A DNA stretch of 64,000 bases from an uncultured Lachnospiraceae bacterium (GCA_910580195.1 CAJTWA010000015.1:20842-84841); one strand, 5' to 3'; shown: positions 51,193 to 61,366, counted from the first letter of the stretch. Notes: a model not told the origin generated them from the sequence alone. Made by a program: numbers and translations.

Positions 51193-52245
51193 TTAGAGTT
51201 TTTCCCTATATTTATCATATAAATATTCAATCGTGCAAAGATTAAACCGCAGCAAACAGTTCCATTCTTCTCTTGTAAAACTCAGCGGCTTATGTATTGC
51301 CCGGTAATGGGCAATGGAATTTCTCACCTGATAATACCATTTTTCTAACCGCATCCCTTGCACTTCTTTATAGGAACACTTTACTTGTTCTATTTCTTCT
51401 GCAAACCCTAGCTTTTTCACGATTTTAAATATATCCTGTATGGCTGTCTGCTCATCTGGACGCCATGATATCTTCTCTTCTATTTTTTCCGATACCTCAA
51501 GCAACGTTAATTGCGTCCCCAATACATCATAAAATGGTTCTAGCCGGATAACATGGAACATCCGCTCAATACACCTGTATGTTTCCAGAAAACTATGGTT
51601 CCATTGGTTCGCTAACATGGACATCACAATATTATGGTATGGAATTTTGCCGTTTCCACTCAAAATAATTCTTTCCAACAGTTTCAATGTTTTTTCTTCC
51701 CACCGGCCAATGCGCCCCTGTTCCAATACGAAAAGGTGGTATGCATATACATTATAGACATCGTCTTTCATCAAACTGCTCTCACTGTTAATCTCATAAG
51801 CGCTTACATGCTCAAATGCAGCCTGCAAATCCTCTAAACAATGCCCATGATAGTATTCGTCCTCTGGCTGGCACAGTAATTCATTATAAATTTCCAACGG
51901 CAACATTGTATGGTTTACCATTCCATCCAAAGCATAAATTGCATAAACAAATATAGGCAAATCCATTTCAAGGTTCAACAATACGGAACCGTCATGGACA
52001 GATTCCTGTTCCCCCAAAACAACCAAAATATCTTTACGCTTATAACTGATTACCGCAAATTTTGCATTTGGTATAAACTCCTGTATCCTCACATTTCTGA
52101 TAGTATCTAATGCTTCTTTATCTTTCACTTGAAAATCAATATAGCACTTTCTTAAATCATATGGATAGGATGAATTTGCAGTATCAGCATAAGATGCTAA
52201 TTTTTTAAAAATAGCCTTGTTAACCTTATCTCTGCTTATCCCCAC
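51193..52245 (-). CDS. Uncharacterised protein with C-terminal HEPN-like motif
   Basis: 350 residues, not matched to a named family. The C-terminus holds YYQVRNSIAHYRAIHKPLSF, in which R308-N-S-I-A-H313 fits the R-x4-6-H signature of HEPN ribonuclease-type domains, flanked by helices. The N-terminal two thirds are mixed alpha/beta with no visible motif. The start is GTG (52245), eight nt after GGAGGG and adjoining the stop codon of the upstream gene, so the two are translationally coupled. AT-rich compared with spoIIIA. Possibly an RNA-cleaving effector; that is inference. Confidence 0.6.
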   Translation of the reverse strand: MGISRDKVNKAIFKKLASYADTANSSYPYDLRKCYIDFQVKDKEALDTIRNVRIQEFIPNAKFAVISYKRKDILVVLGEQESVHDGSVLLNLEMDLPIFVYAIYALDGMVNHTMLPLEIYNELLCQPEDEYYHGHCLEDLQAAFEHVSAYEINSESSLMKDDVYNVYAYHLFVLEQGRIGRWEEKTLKLLERIILSGNGKIPYHNIVMSMLANQWNHSFLETYRCIERMFHVIRLEPFYDVLGTQLTLLEVSEKIEEKISWRPDEQTAIQDIFKIVKKLGFAEEIEQVKCSYKEVQGMRLEKWYYQVRNSIAHYRAIHKPLSFTREEWNCLLRFNLCTIEYLYDKYREKL

Positions 52246-53499
52246 TTAAATTGCCCTCCAGCAAATCCCTAAATTTGAAAGTTGGCCGTTTTCCTCTACA
52301 ACTACTTTAAAAGCTTCATAAAACAGTTCTCTTTCAAAATCCCCCACTTTTGCTGTCCTTCTTTCCATCATTTGGTTTAAGGTTGCAAAATCCATATATG
52401 CAACCAGTTCTTCTCCCCATTTTTGCTCTATGCTCCTAACCACGTTTTCAATTGCGCCCATAAACTTTTTTTTATAATTTCCTATGGTTTCCTTATCCCT
52501 TTCATCTCCAGGCCTTCCCATAATTTTTTCGCCTGCCGCCGCAAAAAAACCTATCCTTGCCGGCTGCCGGGCAAATAATTCTTTTCCAGATTTAAATTTC
52601 TCCGTGGAATTTTCCTCTCTTTTTTTGTATTTACTATCCAAAAGAATATCTATCCTTGCCATGCATGTTAACACATCACAAAATAGATGTACTAAATCTG
52701 TTTCGCCGCTGCTCTGCAAAAAATCATGCCTTGTAAACTCATCTGTCAGTTTTTCCTTTGTATTGACCTTCCATGTCCTTGCCCCAAATGCTAAAAACAG
52801 TTCTATCAGCCCATCTGCCTGATATTGCCCCCCTTTGCTCCTTATGGATGAATCACCAATCTCGAAAACCTCAATATTTTCAACCTTTTCTTTTATTTCT
52901 TTTATAATGCCAGAAAAAACAACCTCTATCTGCCGCCTTACATTCCACGGAACCTGCCCAGTATTCAAAATCAGCATCCGGTATAACAAGCTATTGCTAT
53001 TGTCAGAAATCCAATATTCTACCCGTATTTTATCCTGATTCACTTCTTCCTTCTCTGATACGGCTTTCATCAGGGCAGTTGTCCTTTGCATCCCATCAAT
53101 TATGCTTAATTGTTCCACAGGTTCATCCATAACTAATTGTCCATATGCAACTTTTCCATCTTTTAAACTCTGGTATTTCTCTTCATTTACCACAAGCCCA
53201 ATTACAATCGGCGGTAATATTGTCCCGTCTTTGATATCTTCAATCATCCGGTTCCTGATAGAAATTGCCGTTTTTTGTTTTAAGGCCTCCCGTTGCCCTG
53301 AAATCCCCCCCCTGTTCTGGTATGCTTTTTCTACAATTTTGAGATACTCGCCAACTGACATTTCCATAATAGCTGACATGCATTTTAGTTTCTCATCCCA
53401 CAAAATCCCTTGGCCCAAATTTCTAGTTTTTCCCATATTTTCTGCTCCAACTTCTACAATAATATTTTCCATAATTTCAAACTCAATTGCCTTCTTCAT
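52246..53499 (-). CDS. DGQHR/ParB-like domain protein
   Basis: 417 residues as drawn; an internal ATG at 53436 has a better ribosome site (GGAG, 8 nt) and would give 396. ILPPIVIGLVV followed by LSIIDGMQRTTALM (DGMQR at residues 135-139) and LILNTGQVPWNVRRQIEVVF resemble the DGQHR/DndB and DUF262/GmrS-type ParB-like fold, where D-G-x-x-R is the core motif. No HNH domain is attached. AT-rich, flanked by terminators, and paired with the HEPN-like gene: the pattern of an acquired two-gene module. Function not established. Confidence 0.65.
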   Translation of the reverse strand: MKKAIEFEIMENIIVEVGAENMGKTRNLGQGILWDEKLKCMSAIMEMSVGEYLKIVEKAYQNRGGISGQREALKQKTAISIRNRMIEDIKDGTILPPIVIGLVVNEEKYQSLKDGKVAYGQLVMDEPVEQLSIIDGMQRTTALMKAVSEKEEVNQDKIRVEYWISDNSNSLLYRMLILNTGQVPWNVRRQIEVVFSGIIKEIKEKVENIEVFEIGDSSIRSKGGQYQADGLIELFLAFGARTWKVNTKEKLTDEFTRHDFLQSSGETDLVHLFCDVLTCMARIDILLDSKYKKREENSTEKFKSGKELFARQPARIGFFAAAGEKIMGRPGDERDKETIGNYKKKFMGAIENVVRSIEQKWGEELVAYMDFATLNQMMERRTAKVGDFERELFYEAFKVVVEENGQLSNLGICWRAI

Positions 53500-53540
53500 C
53501 TTTATACTATCCTATTATCCTATAAAATACAATACTATAT

Positions 53541-53590
53541 GAAAAGAAAAGGCACAGTGCATTTCTCCTTTCATGCACTGTGCCTTTTTT
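53541..53590. terminator. Bidirectional terminator below the BspA-like gene
   Basis: GGCACAGTGCAT pairs perfectly with ATGCACTGTGCC around a 10-nt loop, with A-rich sequence on one side and T-rich on the other, so it works in both directions. It separates the surface-protein gene from the DGQHR gene. Confidence 0.9.
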
Positions 53591-53645
53591 CCTGTTTCTT
53601 ACAGCTTTTTCCACTCTGGCAATTTCAGCCTTATCCCCATCTCCT

Positions 53646-56600
53646 TTACTTCGTCCTTACCGTTTTTGCCTTAGACCAAGCAGAATAGATTTTCTGGGAA
53701 TTCCCGCCTGATTTTACGGTTTTGAAGGTGCGGATCCTTACATAGTATTTCTTCTTTGCCTTCAGTTTTTTGACTGTCCTTGAAACAGTTTTATTTTTCT
53801 TAATGGTAACGGTTTTGGTTGCCTTCTTTTTAAATTTGCTGTCGGTGGAGTAGGCGATTTCATAGCCTGCTGCCTGCGCCGCCTGTTTCTTCCATTTCAC
53901 CAAAAAGCCTTTTTTGCGGGACGTAAGCTTCGTAATGGAAGTGCCTTTTGGGACAATGCGGAATGTCTTTTTCACATTGCCGACATAATTCCCCTGAAGT
54001 TTGACCGTTACCGTGTAAATGCCTACATTTTTCCTGCCGGATGCATAAGATACGGTATAGTCCTGCTTCTCTTTCAACAGATTCCCCTTACTGTCCTTTA
54101 CAGTTACAGAAGGCTTTTTCACCTTGCCGTTGTACGTGTAGGAAGTCTTTGAGAGGGAGATGTCCGTTGCGGCGTAAATAATGGTTTCGCTCTCCACGGC
54201 CTTGCAGGAAGGGCGCTTGCACTGGACAAGGATTTTCCCGTCCTTGCGGGCAGTGGCACGGGTGAAAAGCGTCTGGCTGTCATGCCCAAGGGCAGGGCGG
54301 TCTTTGGGCTGTATCATGATTTTCCCGCAGACAGAACAGTACACTCCCATGCTTTTCCCCGGCTTTGTACAGCTGGCCTGAAAGGACGGCTCCCTGACTG
54401 GCTTATGGCTGCCGTAAGTATCGCGCTGCGCTTTCAGCACTTGGCCGCAGGCAGAGCAATGGCTGCCCGCAGTCTTACCCGGTTCTAAACAAGTGCCGGG
54501 AACGGCTGGGTCTTCCACCTCTGTATGCCCGGCTGGCGGGGCAGTTTCCTCTGTTACTTGGCCGCAGGCAGCACAGACGGAAACCTTCTTCCCCCCTGTA
54601 GTGCAGGTAACGCCTTCCTCCAGCAATACCTTGTTGTCATGGGTTTCATGCTCCCCAACTGTTTCCAGCTTCATTTTATAATACTTTGCATAATCTTCTG
54701 CATAGCTTGCCTTCCCTGCCCGTAAGGCCAGTTCCGGGCTGCATCCCGAAAATGCGGCGTTTTCAATAAAAAGCACGGATTCCGGCACCTGCATTTTTCC
54801 CAATTTCCCACAACCGGAAAAAGCAGAAAAAGAAATGCGCGCCGTCCTTTCTGGCACTTCAAGCTCCCCTGATTTCCCTTCTGGGCAGAGCAGGAGTTCG
54901 GTCTGGTCCCCATTATAAAGGATCCCTTGCACCGAAGCATACTGGGGGTTTCCCTCCTCTGCCTGAATCCCTTCCAGCCCCGTGCAGCCCCGGAATGTTT
55001 CCGGCCCTACAAGGGAAAGGCTCTTTGGCAATGTAATCCCTGCCAGGCTCCTGCAGCCCGAAAAAGCATATTCCCCGATGTTTTCCAGCCCTTGGGCGAG
55101 CGTTATTTCTGTTAGGTTCCCACAGTCGGTAAAAGCATTTGGGCCAATGGACTTCACATGCCCCGGCAGGGCAATGCTGCTGATATTGCTGCCCTTAAAA
55201 GCCGCGAACCAAATGGTTTCCACCGTTTCAGGCAGCACAACGCCCTCCGCAGGCTTTGCGCCTGGCCAGCATACCAGCCTTGTTTTCCCGCTGTCATACA
55301 GCACGCCATTTTCGGAGGAAAATACTGTGTTCCCCTCTGCCACCGCAATTTCCTCCAACGATGTGCAGTAGCTGAATACATCTTCCCAGTTTTCCAGCAT
55401 AGACAAAGTTTGGGGCAGTTCCACCTTCTTGATGTTCCTGCTGCCTTGGAAAGCATGTTTCTTCAAGGCGCTCACCCCTTCCGGGACGGTAAATACCCCC
55501 TGTCCCCCGCCGGGATGGTTCGGCGGGCAGCAAACCAGTTCTGCCATGTTTTTGCTGTAAAGCGCCCCGTCCACAGACGCAAAGGCTTCATTTTCCGCAG
55601 CAACTGCAATCGAAGCTAAGTCCCTGCAGCCGTCAAATGCCATCCCATCAATCCCCGTAACACTGGCTGGGAGCGTAAGCCCTGCCAAACTGCTGCAGCC
55701 TTGGAAGGCGCAGAGCCCAATGGTTTTTAAGGTTTCCGGCAGCACAAGCTCCGCCATGCTCCCGCAGCCGTCAAATGCATAGGACGGAATTCCCTCAACA
55801 CCCCCTCGGAACTCTGCCCGCTCCAAGCCGCTGCAGCCTTGGAACACATTGCTCCCAATTCCCGTTACCGTTTCCGGCACTGTAATCCTCTTCAAGCCGC
55901 TGCACCCAAAAAACGCATATCCCCCAACCGTTTCCAAGCCTTCCGGCAGCGCTGCCCCCGTTACGCCCGTACAGCCGTAGCACGCGCCATCCGCTATCTT
56001 TTTCACACTCCCTGCAAGAGAAACCTCCCCATCCTTCCCAGCAGGGCAGCAAAGGAATTCCGTCTGATCTTTATTATACAAAAGCCCTTGCTCTGAGGAA
56101 AAATTCTGGTTCTCCCCATCCACCTCAATCCCTAAAAGGCTGCTGCATCCCAAAAAAGCCTGTCCCCCTATCTCCGCCACACTCTTTGGGATTGTAATCC
56201 CAGCCAGGCTGCTACATTCGAAAAAAGCATTGGCTCCGATGGAAGCAAGCCCCTCCGGCAACGTGATTTCCTGCAAATTCCCGCAAGACTGGAAAGCAGA
56301 ATCCCCGATTGACGTTACCCCTTCCGGAATGGAAATCCTCTCCAGCCCTGATCCGCTAAAAGCCGAAGAAACAATCCCTTTCAAATTCCCTGCCGCAAGC
56401 TCCGCTTTTTTTAAATCCGTGCAGCCAGAAAAAACAGCATTCCCCAGTTCCGCCACACTGCCCGGAACCGTAATTTCCGATAAGGAAATGCAGTTCCCAA
56501 ACGCAGCCTCCCCAATGGAAACCAGCCCTTCCGGCAGCGTTACCCCCGCCACAAGGTGGCAGCCCGAAAAGGCATTTTTCCCAATGGAAGTTACCCCCTT

Positions 56601-57281
56601 TGGCACTTCAACATTCCCTTCTTTCCCCAGCGGGCAGCAAATTAATTCCTTCATATCCTTGCGGTAGAGAATCCCGTCCTTTGCAGTAAAATAAGGGTTC
56701 CGGCTGTCCACCGCAAAATATTTCAGGCTTATATTATCCGAAAAAGCCGCCGGGCTAATTTCCGAAATATTCGCCCCAACCACAACCGCCCGCAAAGGCC
56801 TGCATTTGGAAAAAGTAAGGCCAAGGGACACTACCTTTTTCCCCTCTACCTGATCCGGAATAACAATTACGCTGTCATTGCCTAAATAGCGGGTAACTTC
56901 CAGCGTGCCGTCCGCCCGCTCCACATAGGAAAAATCCCCCGACGCCGTTACCCGGCCTTCCTGCACAGGTTCCCCATAAGAAGCAGCTTCTGCTGTTCCT
57001 GCCGGCTGCTCCCAGCCTGCAGCAAAATTTCCCGCTGTTCCTGCCGGCATCTCCCAGTCCGCCACAGGATTCCCCTCTGTTCCCTCCGGCATTTCCCAAT
57101 CTGCCATAGGGACTTCCGAAGTTCCCCCATCCCGCGCATCCCCAGACGTCACTTCCGCCCCGCTTCCCTGCACCGGAACAATTTCCCCCGCACGGGATAT
57201 TATAACATCCGGCGAAACCATCCCCGCCGCCAACGAAACAGCTAACAAAAAAGCTATCCCACTCCTACTCTTTTTTTGCAT
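53646..57281 (-). CDS. BspA-like leucine-rich repeat surface protein
   Basis: About 1,211 residues. The second ATG (57281) is correctly spaced from AAAGGGG. A signal peptide (IAFLLAVSLAAGMVSPDVII), a low-complexity region with repeated ADWEMPAGT-type units, then about 20 LRR_5/BspA repeats (SIGxxAFxGCxxLxxITLPEGL) to about residue 840, a Cys-containing region with CSACGQV- and CSVCGKI-type units, a bacterial Ig-like segment (SYTYNGKVKKPSVTVKD), and a C-terminal fibronectin III-like domain with many lysines. No LPxTG or transmembrane anchor is seen. Likely secreted adhesin. Confidence 0.88.
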   Translation of the reverse strand: MQKKSRSGIAFLLAVSLAAGMVSPDVIISRAGEIVPVQGSGAEVTSGDARDGGTSEVPMADWEMPEGTEGNPVADWEMPAGTAGNFAAGWEQPAGTAEAASYGEPVQEGRVTASGDFSYVERADGTLEVTRYLGNDSVIVIPDQVEGKKVVSLGLTFSKCRPLRAVVVGANISEISPAAFSDNISLKYFAVDSRNPYFTAKDGILYRKDMKELICCPLGKEGNVEVPKGVTSIGKNAFSGCHLVAGVTLPEGLVSIGEAAFGNCISLSEITVPGSVAELGNAVFSGCTDLKKAELAAGNLKGIVSSAFSGSGLERISIPEGVTSIGDSAFQSCGNLQEITLPEGLASIGANAFFECSSLAGITIPKSVAEIGGQAFLGCSSLLGIEVDGENQNFSSEQGLLYNKDQTEFLCCPAGKDGEVSLAGSVKKIADGACYGCTGVTGAALPEGLETVGGYAFFGCSGLKRITVPETVTGIGSNVFQGCSGLERAEFRGGVEGIPSYAFDGCGSMAELVLPETLKTIGLCAFQGCSSLAGLTLPASVTGIDGMAFDGCRDLASIAVAAENEAFASVDGALYSKNMAELVCCPPNHPGGGQGVFTVPEGVSALKKHAFQGSRNIKKVELPQTLSMLENWEDVFSYCTSLEEIAVAEGNTVFSSENGVLYDSGKTRLVCWPGAKPAEGVVLPETVETIWFAAFKGSNISSIALPGHVKSIGPNAFTDCGNLTEITLAQGLENIGEYAFSGCRSLAGITLPKSLSLVGPETFRGCTGLEGIQAEEGNPQYASVQGILYNGDQTELLLCPEGKSGELEVPERTARISFSAFSGCGKLGKMQVPESVLFIENAAFSGCSPELALRAGKASYAEDYAKYYKMKLETVGEHETHDNKVLLEEGVTCTTGGKKVSVCAACGQVTEETAPPAGHTEVEDPAVPGTCLEPGKTAGSHCSACGQVLKAQRDTYGSHKPVREPSFQASCTKPGKSMGVYCSVCGKIMIQPKDRPALGHDSQTLFTRATARKDGKILVQCKRPSCKAVESETIIYAATDISLSKTSYTYNGKVKKPSVTVKDSKGNLLKEKQDYTVSYASGRKNVGIYTVTVKLQGNYVGNVKKTFRIVPKGTSITKLTSRKKGFLVKWKKQAAQAAGYEIAYSTDSKFKKKATKTVTIKKNKTVSRTVKKLKAKKKYYVRIRTFKTVKSGGNSQKIYSAWSKAKTVRTK

Positions 57282-57327
57282 CCTCATTCCCCTTTCCTAT
57301 ATCATCTTATATTACTTCCCAAATAAA

Positions 57328-57375
57328 CAAAAAAAGAACCCCGCACCATCTGCCAAGCAAACAATGCGAAGTTCT
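57328..57375 (-). terminator. Terminator of rpsU
   Basis: AGAACTTCGCA pairs with TGCGGGGTTCT (two G-T pairs) on the minus strand and is followed by seven T residues, 13 bp after the rpsU stop. Confidence 0.85.
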
Positions 57376-57387
57376 CTTCCTTAACCC

Positions 57388-57564
57388 TTAATTATATTTA
57401 CGTTTTCTTGCTGCTTCGGATTTCTTCTTGCGTCTTACGCTTGGCTTTTCGTAATGCTCTCTCTTACGAATCTCCTGCTGAATACCAGCCTTCGCACAGT
57501 TTCTTTTGAATCTGCGTAAAGCGCTATCCAAAGTTTCGTTTTCTTTTACGATAACATTTGACAT
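57388..57564 (-). CDS. rpsU: 30S ribosomal protein S21
   Basis: 58 residues: MSNVIVKENETLDSALRRFK, RNCAKAGIQQEIRKREHYEK, PSVRRKKKSEAARKRKYN. This is the complete S21 sequence pattern with its basic C-terminus. AGGTG precedes the ATG at 57564. Located between alaS and the BspA-like gene, with its own terminator. Confidence 0.97.
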   Translation of the reverse strand: MSNVIVKENETLDSALRRFKRNCAKAGIQQEIRKREHYEKPSVRRKKKSEAARKRKYN

Positions 57565-57699
57565 AGTCTCACACCTAACCTCCCTCCAGTTGCGTATTGT
57601 GCATATTCAACTGTTTGGGTCATTTTATTGCACTGCTATTAATTATAACAGAATTTTCCCGTAAGTCAACTACTTTCGGAAAACTTTTCCCAGCAATGC

Positions 57700-60351
57700 C
57701 TATATCTGGCCCTCCAGAACAGTTTTCACTTCTGCGATGGCATCCGGAATGCCGGACGGGTCTTTCCCGCCTGCCTGGGCCATGTTCGGCCGCCCGCCGC
57801 CGCCACCGCCTACTTTCCCGGCAATGGCTTTGATTAAGTTCCCAGCATGGGCGCCTTTGCCCATCGCCCCCTCGGTTGCCATGGCAACCAAGTTTACCTT
57901 GCCGTCTTTTTCAGAAGCAAGGACAACCACGCCGTCCCCAAGCTTTTCCTTTAATTGGTCGCCTAAGTCACGCAGGCCGTTCATGTCTACCCCGGCAACG
58001 CTGGCTGCAAGGAGTTTTACCCCCTTTACCTCCGTAACCTGGTCCATCACGTCCCCAAGGGCATCTTTTGCCGCCTTGCTCTTTAAGGATTCATTTTCCC
58101 CCTGCAAAGCCTTTAAGTCCGCCATCAGGTGCTCCAATTTTTCCACCAGCCCTGCTGGGTTTGTTTTTACAATTTTTGCCGCCGCATGGATGGTTTCCTC
58201 TAATTTATCGTAATACTCAAACACCGCTTTGGAGGTCAATGCCTCAATCCTGCGGACGCCGGCTGCTACCCCGGATTCTGATATGATTTTAAACGCGCTG
58301 ATATTGCTGGTATTTTCCACATGGGTCCCGCCGCAGAGCTCCACCGAGAAATCCCCCATTTTTACCACACGGACCGAATCCCCGTATTTCTCGCCAAACA
58401 AGGCCATTGCCCCTGTCTTTTTGGCTTCTTCTAAGCTCATGACTTCTGTCACTACCGGCAGGGAAGATGCGATTTTCTCATTTACAATGGCTTCTGCCTT
58501 GGCAATCTCTTCCGGCGTCATGGCTGCAAAATGGGAAAAGTCAAAGCGCAGCCTGTCCGCATTGACATCGGAGCCGTGCTGCTCCACATGGGTGCCTAAA
58601 ACTTCCCGGAGGGCTTTCTGGAGCAGGTGGGTGGCGCTGTGGTTCCTGCCAATCAGCCCGCGTTTTTCCCCATCTACCAAAAGTTCTACGGTATCGCCGC
58701 ACTTAAACATCCCGGCGGTGACAACGCCCACATGGCCGATGCGCCCACCCCTAAGGTGGATGGTGTCCTCCACCCGGAACTCATTTTCCCCAGCACGGAT
58801 AATGCCGGTATCTGCATTCTGCCCGCCCATGGTGGCATAGAACGGGGTTTCCTCCACAATGACGGTGCCCCGTTCCCCGTCGGACAACGCTTCTGTCAGT
58901 TCTGTTTCCGTCGTCAGCACCGTGATTTTGGAACTGTGGCAAAGCCTGCCATACCCTACAAACTCAGAGGTAATGGCAGTGTCTATCTCGTCATATACTG
59001 TGGCGTCCGCCCCCATGTAGTTGGTTTCCTTCCTTGCATTCCTTGCCTTGCTGCGCTGCTCTTCCATGCATTTTTGGAACCCTTCCCCATCAATGGAAAA
59101 GCCTTTTTCCTCCAAAATTTCCTGTGTCAGGTCCACGGGGAACCCATAGGTATCATACAGCTTAAACGCATGCTCACCGGAAAGCACCTTCGTCCCAGCC
59201 GCTGCCATTTCTTCCTGCATTTCTGCTAAAATGCTTAAGCCTTGGTCGATGGTTTTGTCAAATTTCTCTTCTTCCTGCGTCAGCACCTTGAAAATAAATT
59301 CCTTCTTTTCCTCCAGTTCCGGGTACCCGTCCTTGCTTTCTGCAATCACGGTGGCGCTTAAGGTAGCAAGGAATTTCCCAGAAATGCCAAGGAGCCTGCC
59401 ATGGCGGGCCGCACGCCGGATCAAACGCCGCAGCACATAGCCCCTGCCTTCGTTGCTCGGCATGATGCCATCGGAAATCATAAAGGTAGCGGAACGCATA
59501 TGGTCGGTAATCAGGCGGATGGATACGTCGTCTAACCCATCCTTCTGGTACTCCTTGCCGGACACCTCGCACACCTTGTCCCGGATGGCTTTCATTGTGT
59601 CAATGTCAAATACGGAACCTACGTCCTGCACAACGACTGCAAGGCGCTCCAGCCCCATCCCTGTATCAATGTTTTTGCTGGCAAGCTCTTCATAATTCCC
59701 ATGCCCATCCCCGTCAAACTGGGTAAATACGTTGTTCCAAACCTCCATAAAACGGTCGCAGTCGCAGCCTACCTTACAGTCCGGGCTGCCGCAGCCATAG
59801 GCCTCCCCACGGTCATAGTAAATTTCAGAACACGGCCCGCAAGGACCTGCCCCATGCTCCCAGAAGTTGTCGCATTTCCCATTTTCATCCCGGTAAAACC
59901 GGGTAATCTTCTCTGCCGGGACGCCAACCTCTTTCGTCCAGATTTCAAACGCCTCGTCGTCTTCCCCGTAAATGGAAGGGTACAGCCGCTCTGGGTCCAT
60001 GCCAAGCACTCCCGTCAAAAATTCCCAGCTCCATGCAATGGCCTCATGCTTGAAATAATCCCCGAAGGAAAAGTTCCCAAGCATTTCAAAAAAGGTAAGG
60101 TGCCTTGCAGTTTTCCCTACATTTTCAATGTCCCCGGTCCGGATACATTTCTGGCAGGTAGTCACCCGCTTTTTGGGCGGAATCTCCTGCCCGGTAAAAT
60201 ATGGCTTCAGCGGCGCCATCCCTGCATTGATTAACAGCAGGCTGTTGTCATTGTGGGGCACCAGCGAAAAACTTTTCATTGCCAGATGGCCTTTGCCCTC
60301 GAAGAACGAAAGGTACATCCTGCGCAGTTCATTTACTCCATATTTCTTCAA
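57700..60351 (-). CDS. alaS: Alanyl-tRNA synthetase
   Basis: About 883 residues. The probable start is TTG at 60351 (LKKYGVNELRRMYLSFFEGK), seven nt after GGAGG; the frame is open a few codons further but overlaps the site. Class II motifs and the alanine pocket (HLTFFEMLGNFSFGDYFKHE) come first, then the editing domain with zinc ligands in HSATHLLQKAL and SVELCGGTHVENTSNI, and the C-Ala domain with GGGGGGRPNMAQAGG. Complete. Confidence 0.97.
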   Translation of the reverse strand: MKKYGVNELRRMYLSFFEGKGHLAMKSFSLVPHNDNSLLLINAGMAPLKPYFTGQEIPPKKRVTTCQKCIRTGDIENVGKTARHLTFFEMLGNFSFGDYFKHEAIAWSWEFLTGVLGMDPERLYPSIYGEDDEAFEIWTKEVGVPAEKITRFYRDENGKCDNFWEHGAGPCGPCSEIYYDRGEAYGCGSPDCKVGCDCDRFMEVWNNVFTQFDGDGHGNYEELASKNIDTGMGLERLAVVVQDVGSVFDIDTMKAIRDKVCEVSGKEYQKDGLDDVSIRLITDHMRSATFMISDGIMPSNEGRGYVLRRLIRRAARHGRLLGISGKFLATLSATVIAESKDGYPELEEKKEFIFKVLTQEEEKFDKTIDQGLSILAEMQEEMAAAGTKVLSGEHAFKLYDTYGFPVDLTQEILEEKGFSIDGEGFQKCMEEQRSKARNARKETNYMGADATVYDEIDTAITSEFVGYGRLCHSSKITVLTTETELTEALSDGERGTVIVEETPFYATMGGQNADTGIIRAGENEFRVEDTIHLRGGRIGHVGVVTAGMFKCGDTVELLVDGEKRGLIGRNHSATHLLQKALREVLGTHVEQHGSDVNADRLRFDFSHFAAMTPEEIAKAEAIVNEKIASSLPVVTEVMSLEEAKKTGAMALFGEKYGDSVRVVKMGDFSVELCGGTHVENTSNISAFKIISESGVAAGVRRIEALTSKAVFEYYDKLEETIHAAAKIVKTNPAGLVEKLEHLMADLKALQGENESLKSKAAKDALGDVMDQVTEVKGVKLLAASVAGVDMNGLRDLGDQLKEKLGDGVVVLASEKDGKVNLVAMATEGAMGKGAHAGNLIKAIAGKVGGGGGGRPNMAQAGGKDPSGIPDAIAEVKTVLEGQI

Positions 60352-60402
60352 AACAATTTCCTCCACTGTCTGTTCTCATTTTAGTATTTTCCCTGACGCA
60401 GC

Positions 60403-60516
60403 TTATGCATCTTTCCTGTCCCGCAGCTTCTTCCCTAGGAACAGCCCGCACCCGGCGACTGCCGCCATCAGGATAAATTTAAGCGCATATTGTATAAAAC
60501 TGGCGAAAAATGCCAT
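60403..60516 (-). CDS. Very small membrane protein upstream of alaS
   Basis: 37 residues: MAFFASFIQYALKFILMAAV, AGCGLFLGKKLRDRKDA. One hydrophobic helix followed by a basic tail. A strong GGAGG lies eight nt before the ATG at 60516, supporting translation. Similar mini-proteins occur in related clostridia; function unknown. It ends 51 nt before the alaS start. Confidence 0.65.
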   Translation of the reverse strand: MAFFASFIQYALKFILMAAVAGCGLFLGKKLRDRKDA

Positions 60517-60748
60517 AGGAAACACCTCCTGTCATATTCCAAAAATAATACTGCCCTCTTTGTAAAGCATAACTTCCAGATTTCTAGGCCGCAGCGCTGC
60601 GCCTGCCCCATCATGTCATGGGCTTGGCTACGCTTGCAGCGTCTTTCATCCCTTCCGCCATAATACCATAGAAACACATGTTTTTCAAGTATCCTCCTGC
60701 ATACAGAAGCAGGTTTCTTCTATGGCCTGTGAAACAGGAAAAATTTTT

Positions 60749-61216
60749 TCAAGCATCCTCCAGCAAATGGTCCCCATCTGCCGCAGAAGTTGCCAATTCG
60801 TCGCAGCGTTCGTTCATGGCGTGGCCGTCGTGGCCTTTGACCCAGATGAAATGGACTTCATGGGGCGCCTTGGCCTGTAATAGCTCTTGCCAGAGGTCTA
60901 CGTTTTTGACTGGTTTCCCGTCCGCCTTTTTCCAGCCTTTTTTGAGCCAGCCGGAAACCCAGTTTTTGTTGAAGGCGTCTACCAGATATTTGGAATCGGA
61001 GTAGAGCTCCACCCTGCAGGGCCTTGTCAGTTCCTGCAGGGAGCGGATGGCAGCCATCAGTTCCATGCGGTTGTTGGTGGTTTTGCGGTAGCCAGCGGAA
61101 ATTTCTTTTTTATAGAGCTTCCCTTCCTTGTCCATATAAGTGAGGACTGCGCCGTAGCCGCCGGGGCCGTCGGGGTTGCCCCTCGCAGCGCCGTCTGTAT
61201 ATATTTTTACTTCCAT
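60749..61216 (-). CDS. rnhA: Ribonuclease HI
   Basis: 155 residues from the ATG at 61216 (MEVKIYTDGAARGNPDGPGG). Cleaves RNA in RNA-DNA hybrids. The acidic catalytic residues D8, E52 (NNRMELMAAI) and D74 (LYSDSKYL) are visible, with the last Asp in NERCDELA; WLKKGWKKADGKPV is the basic protrusion. An upstream in-frame start adds a doubtful extension. Confidence 0.95.
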   Translation of the reverse strand: MEVKIYTDGAARGNPDGPGGYGAVLTYMDKEGKLYKKEISAGYRKTTNNRMELMAAIRSLQELTRPCRVELYSDSKYLVDAFNKNWVSGWLKKGWKKADGKPVKNVDLWQELLQAKAPHEVHFIWVKGHDGHAMNERCDELATSAADGDHLLEDA

Positions 61217-61366
61217 AATAATTCCTATTCCTTTCGCCTTGCTCCACACGTGTTCGGAACACTTAAAATCTCCTGCTATCCCACGCTTGGTTTGTGCAAA
61301 TTTCTATGTTTAAGCATACCCTAAAATACAGCAGAAAAATTCCCCTTGCCATTTTTCTTTCCAATT

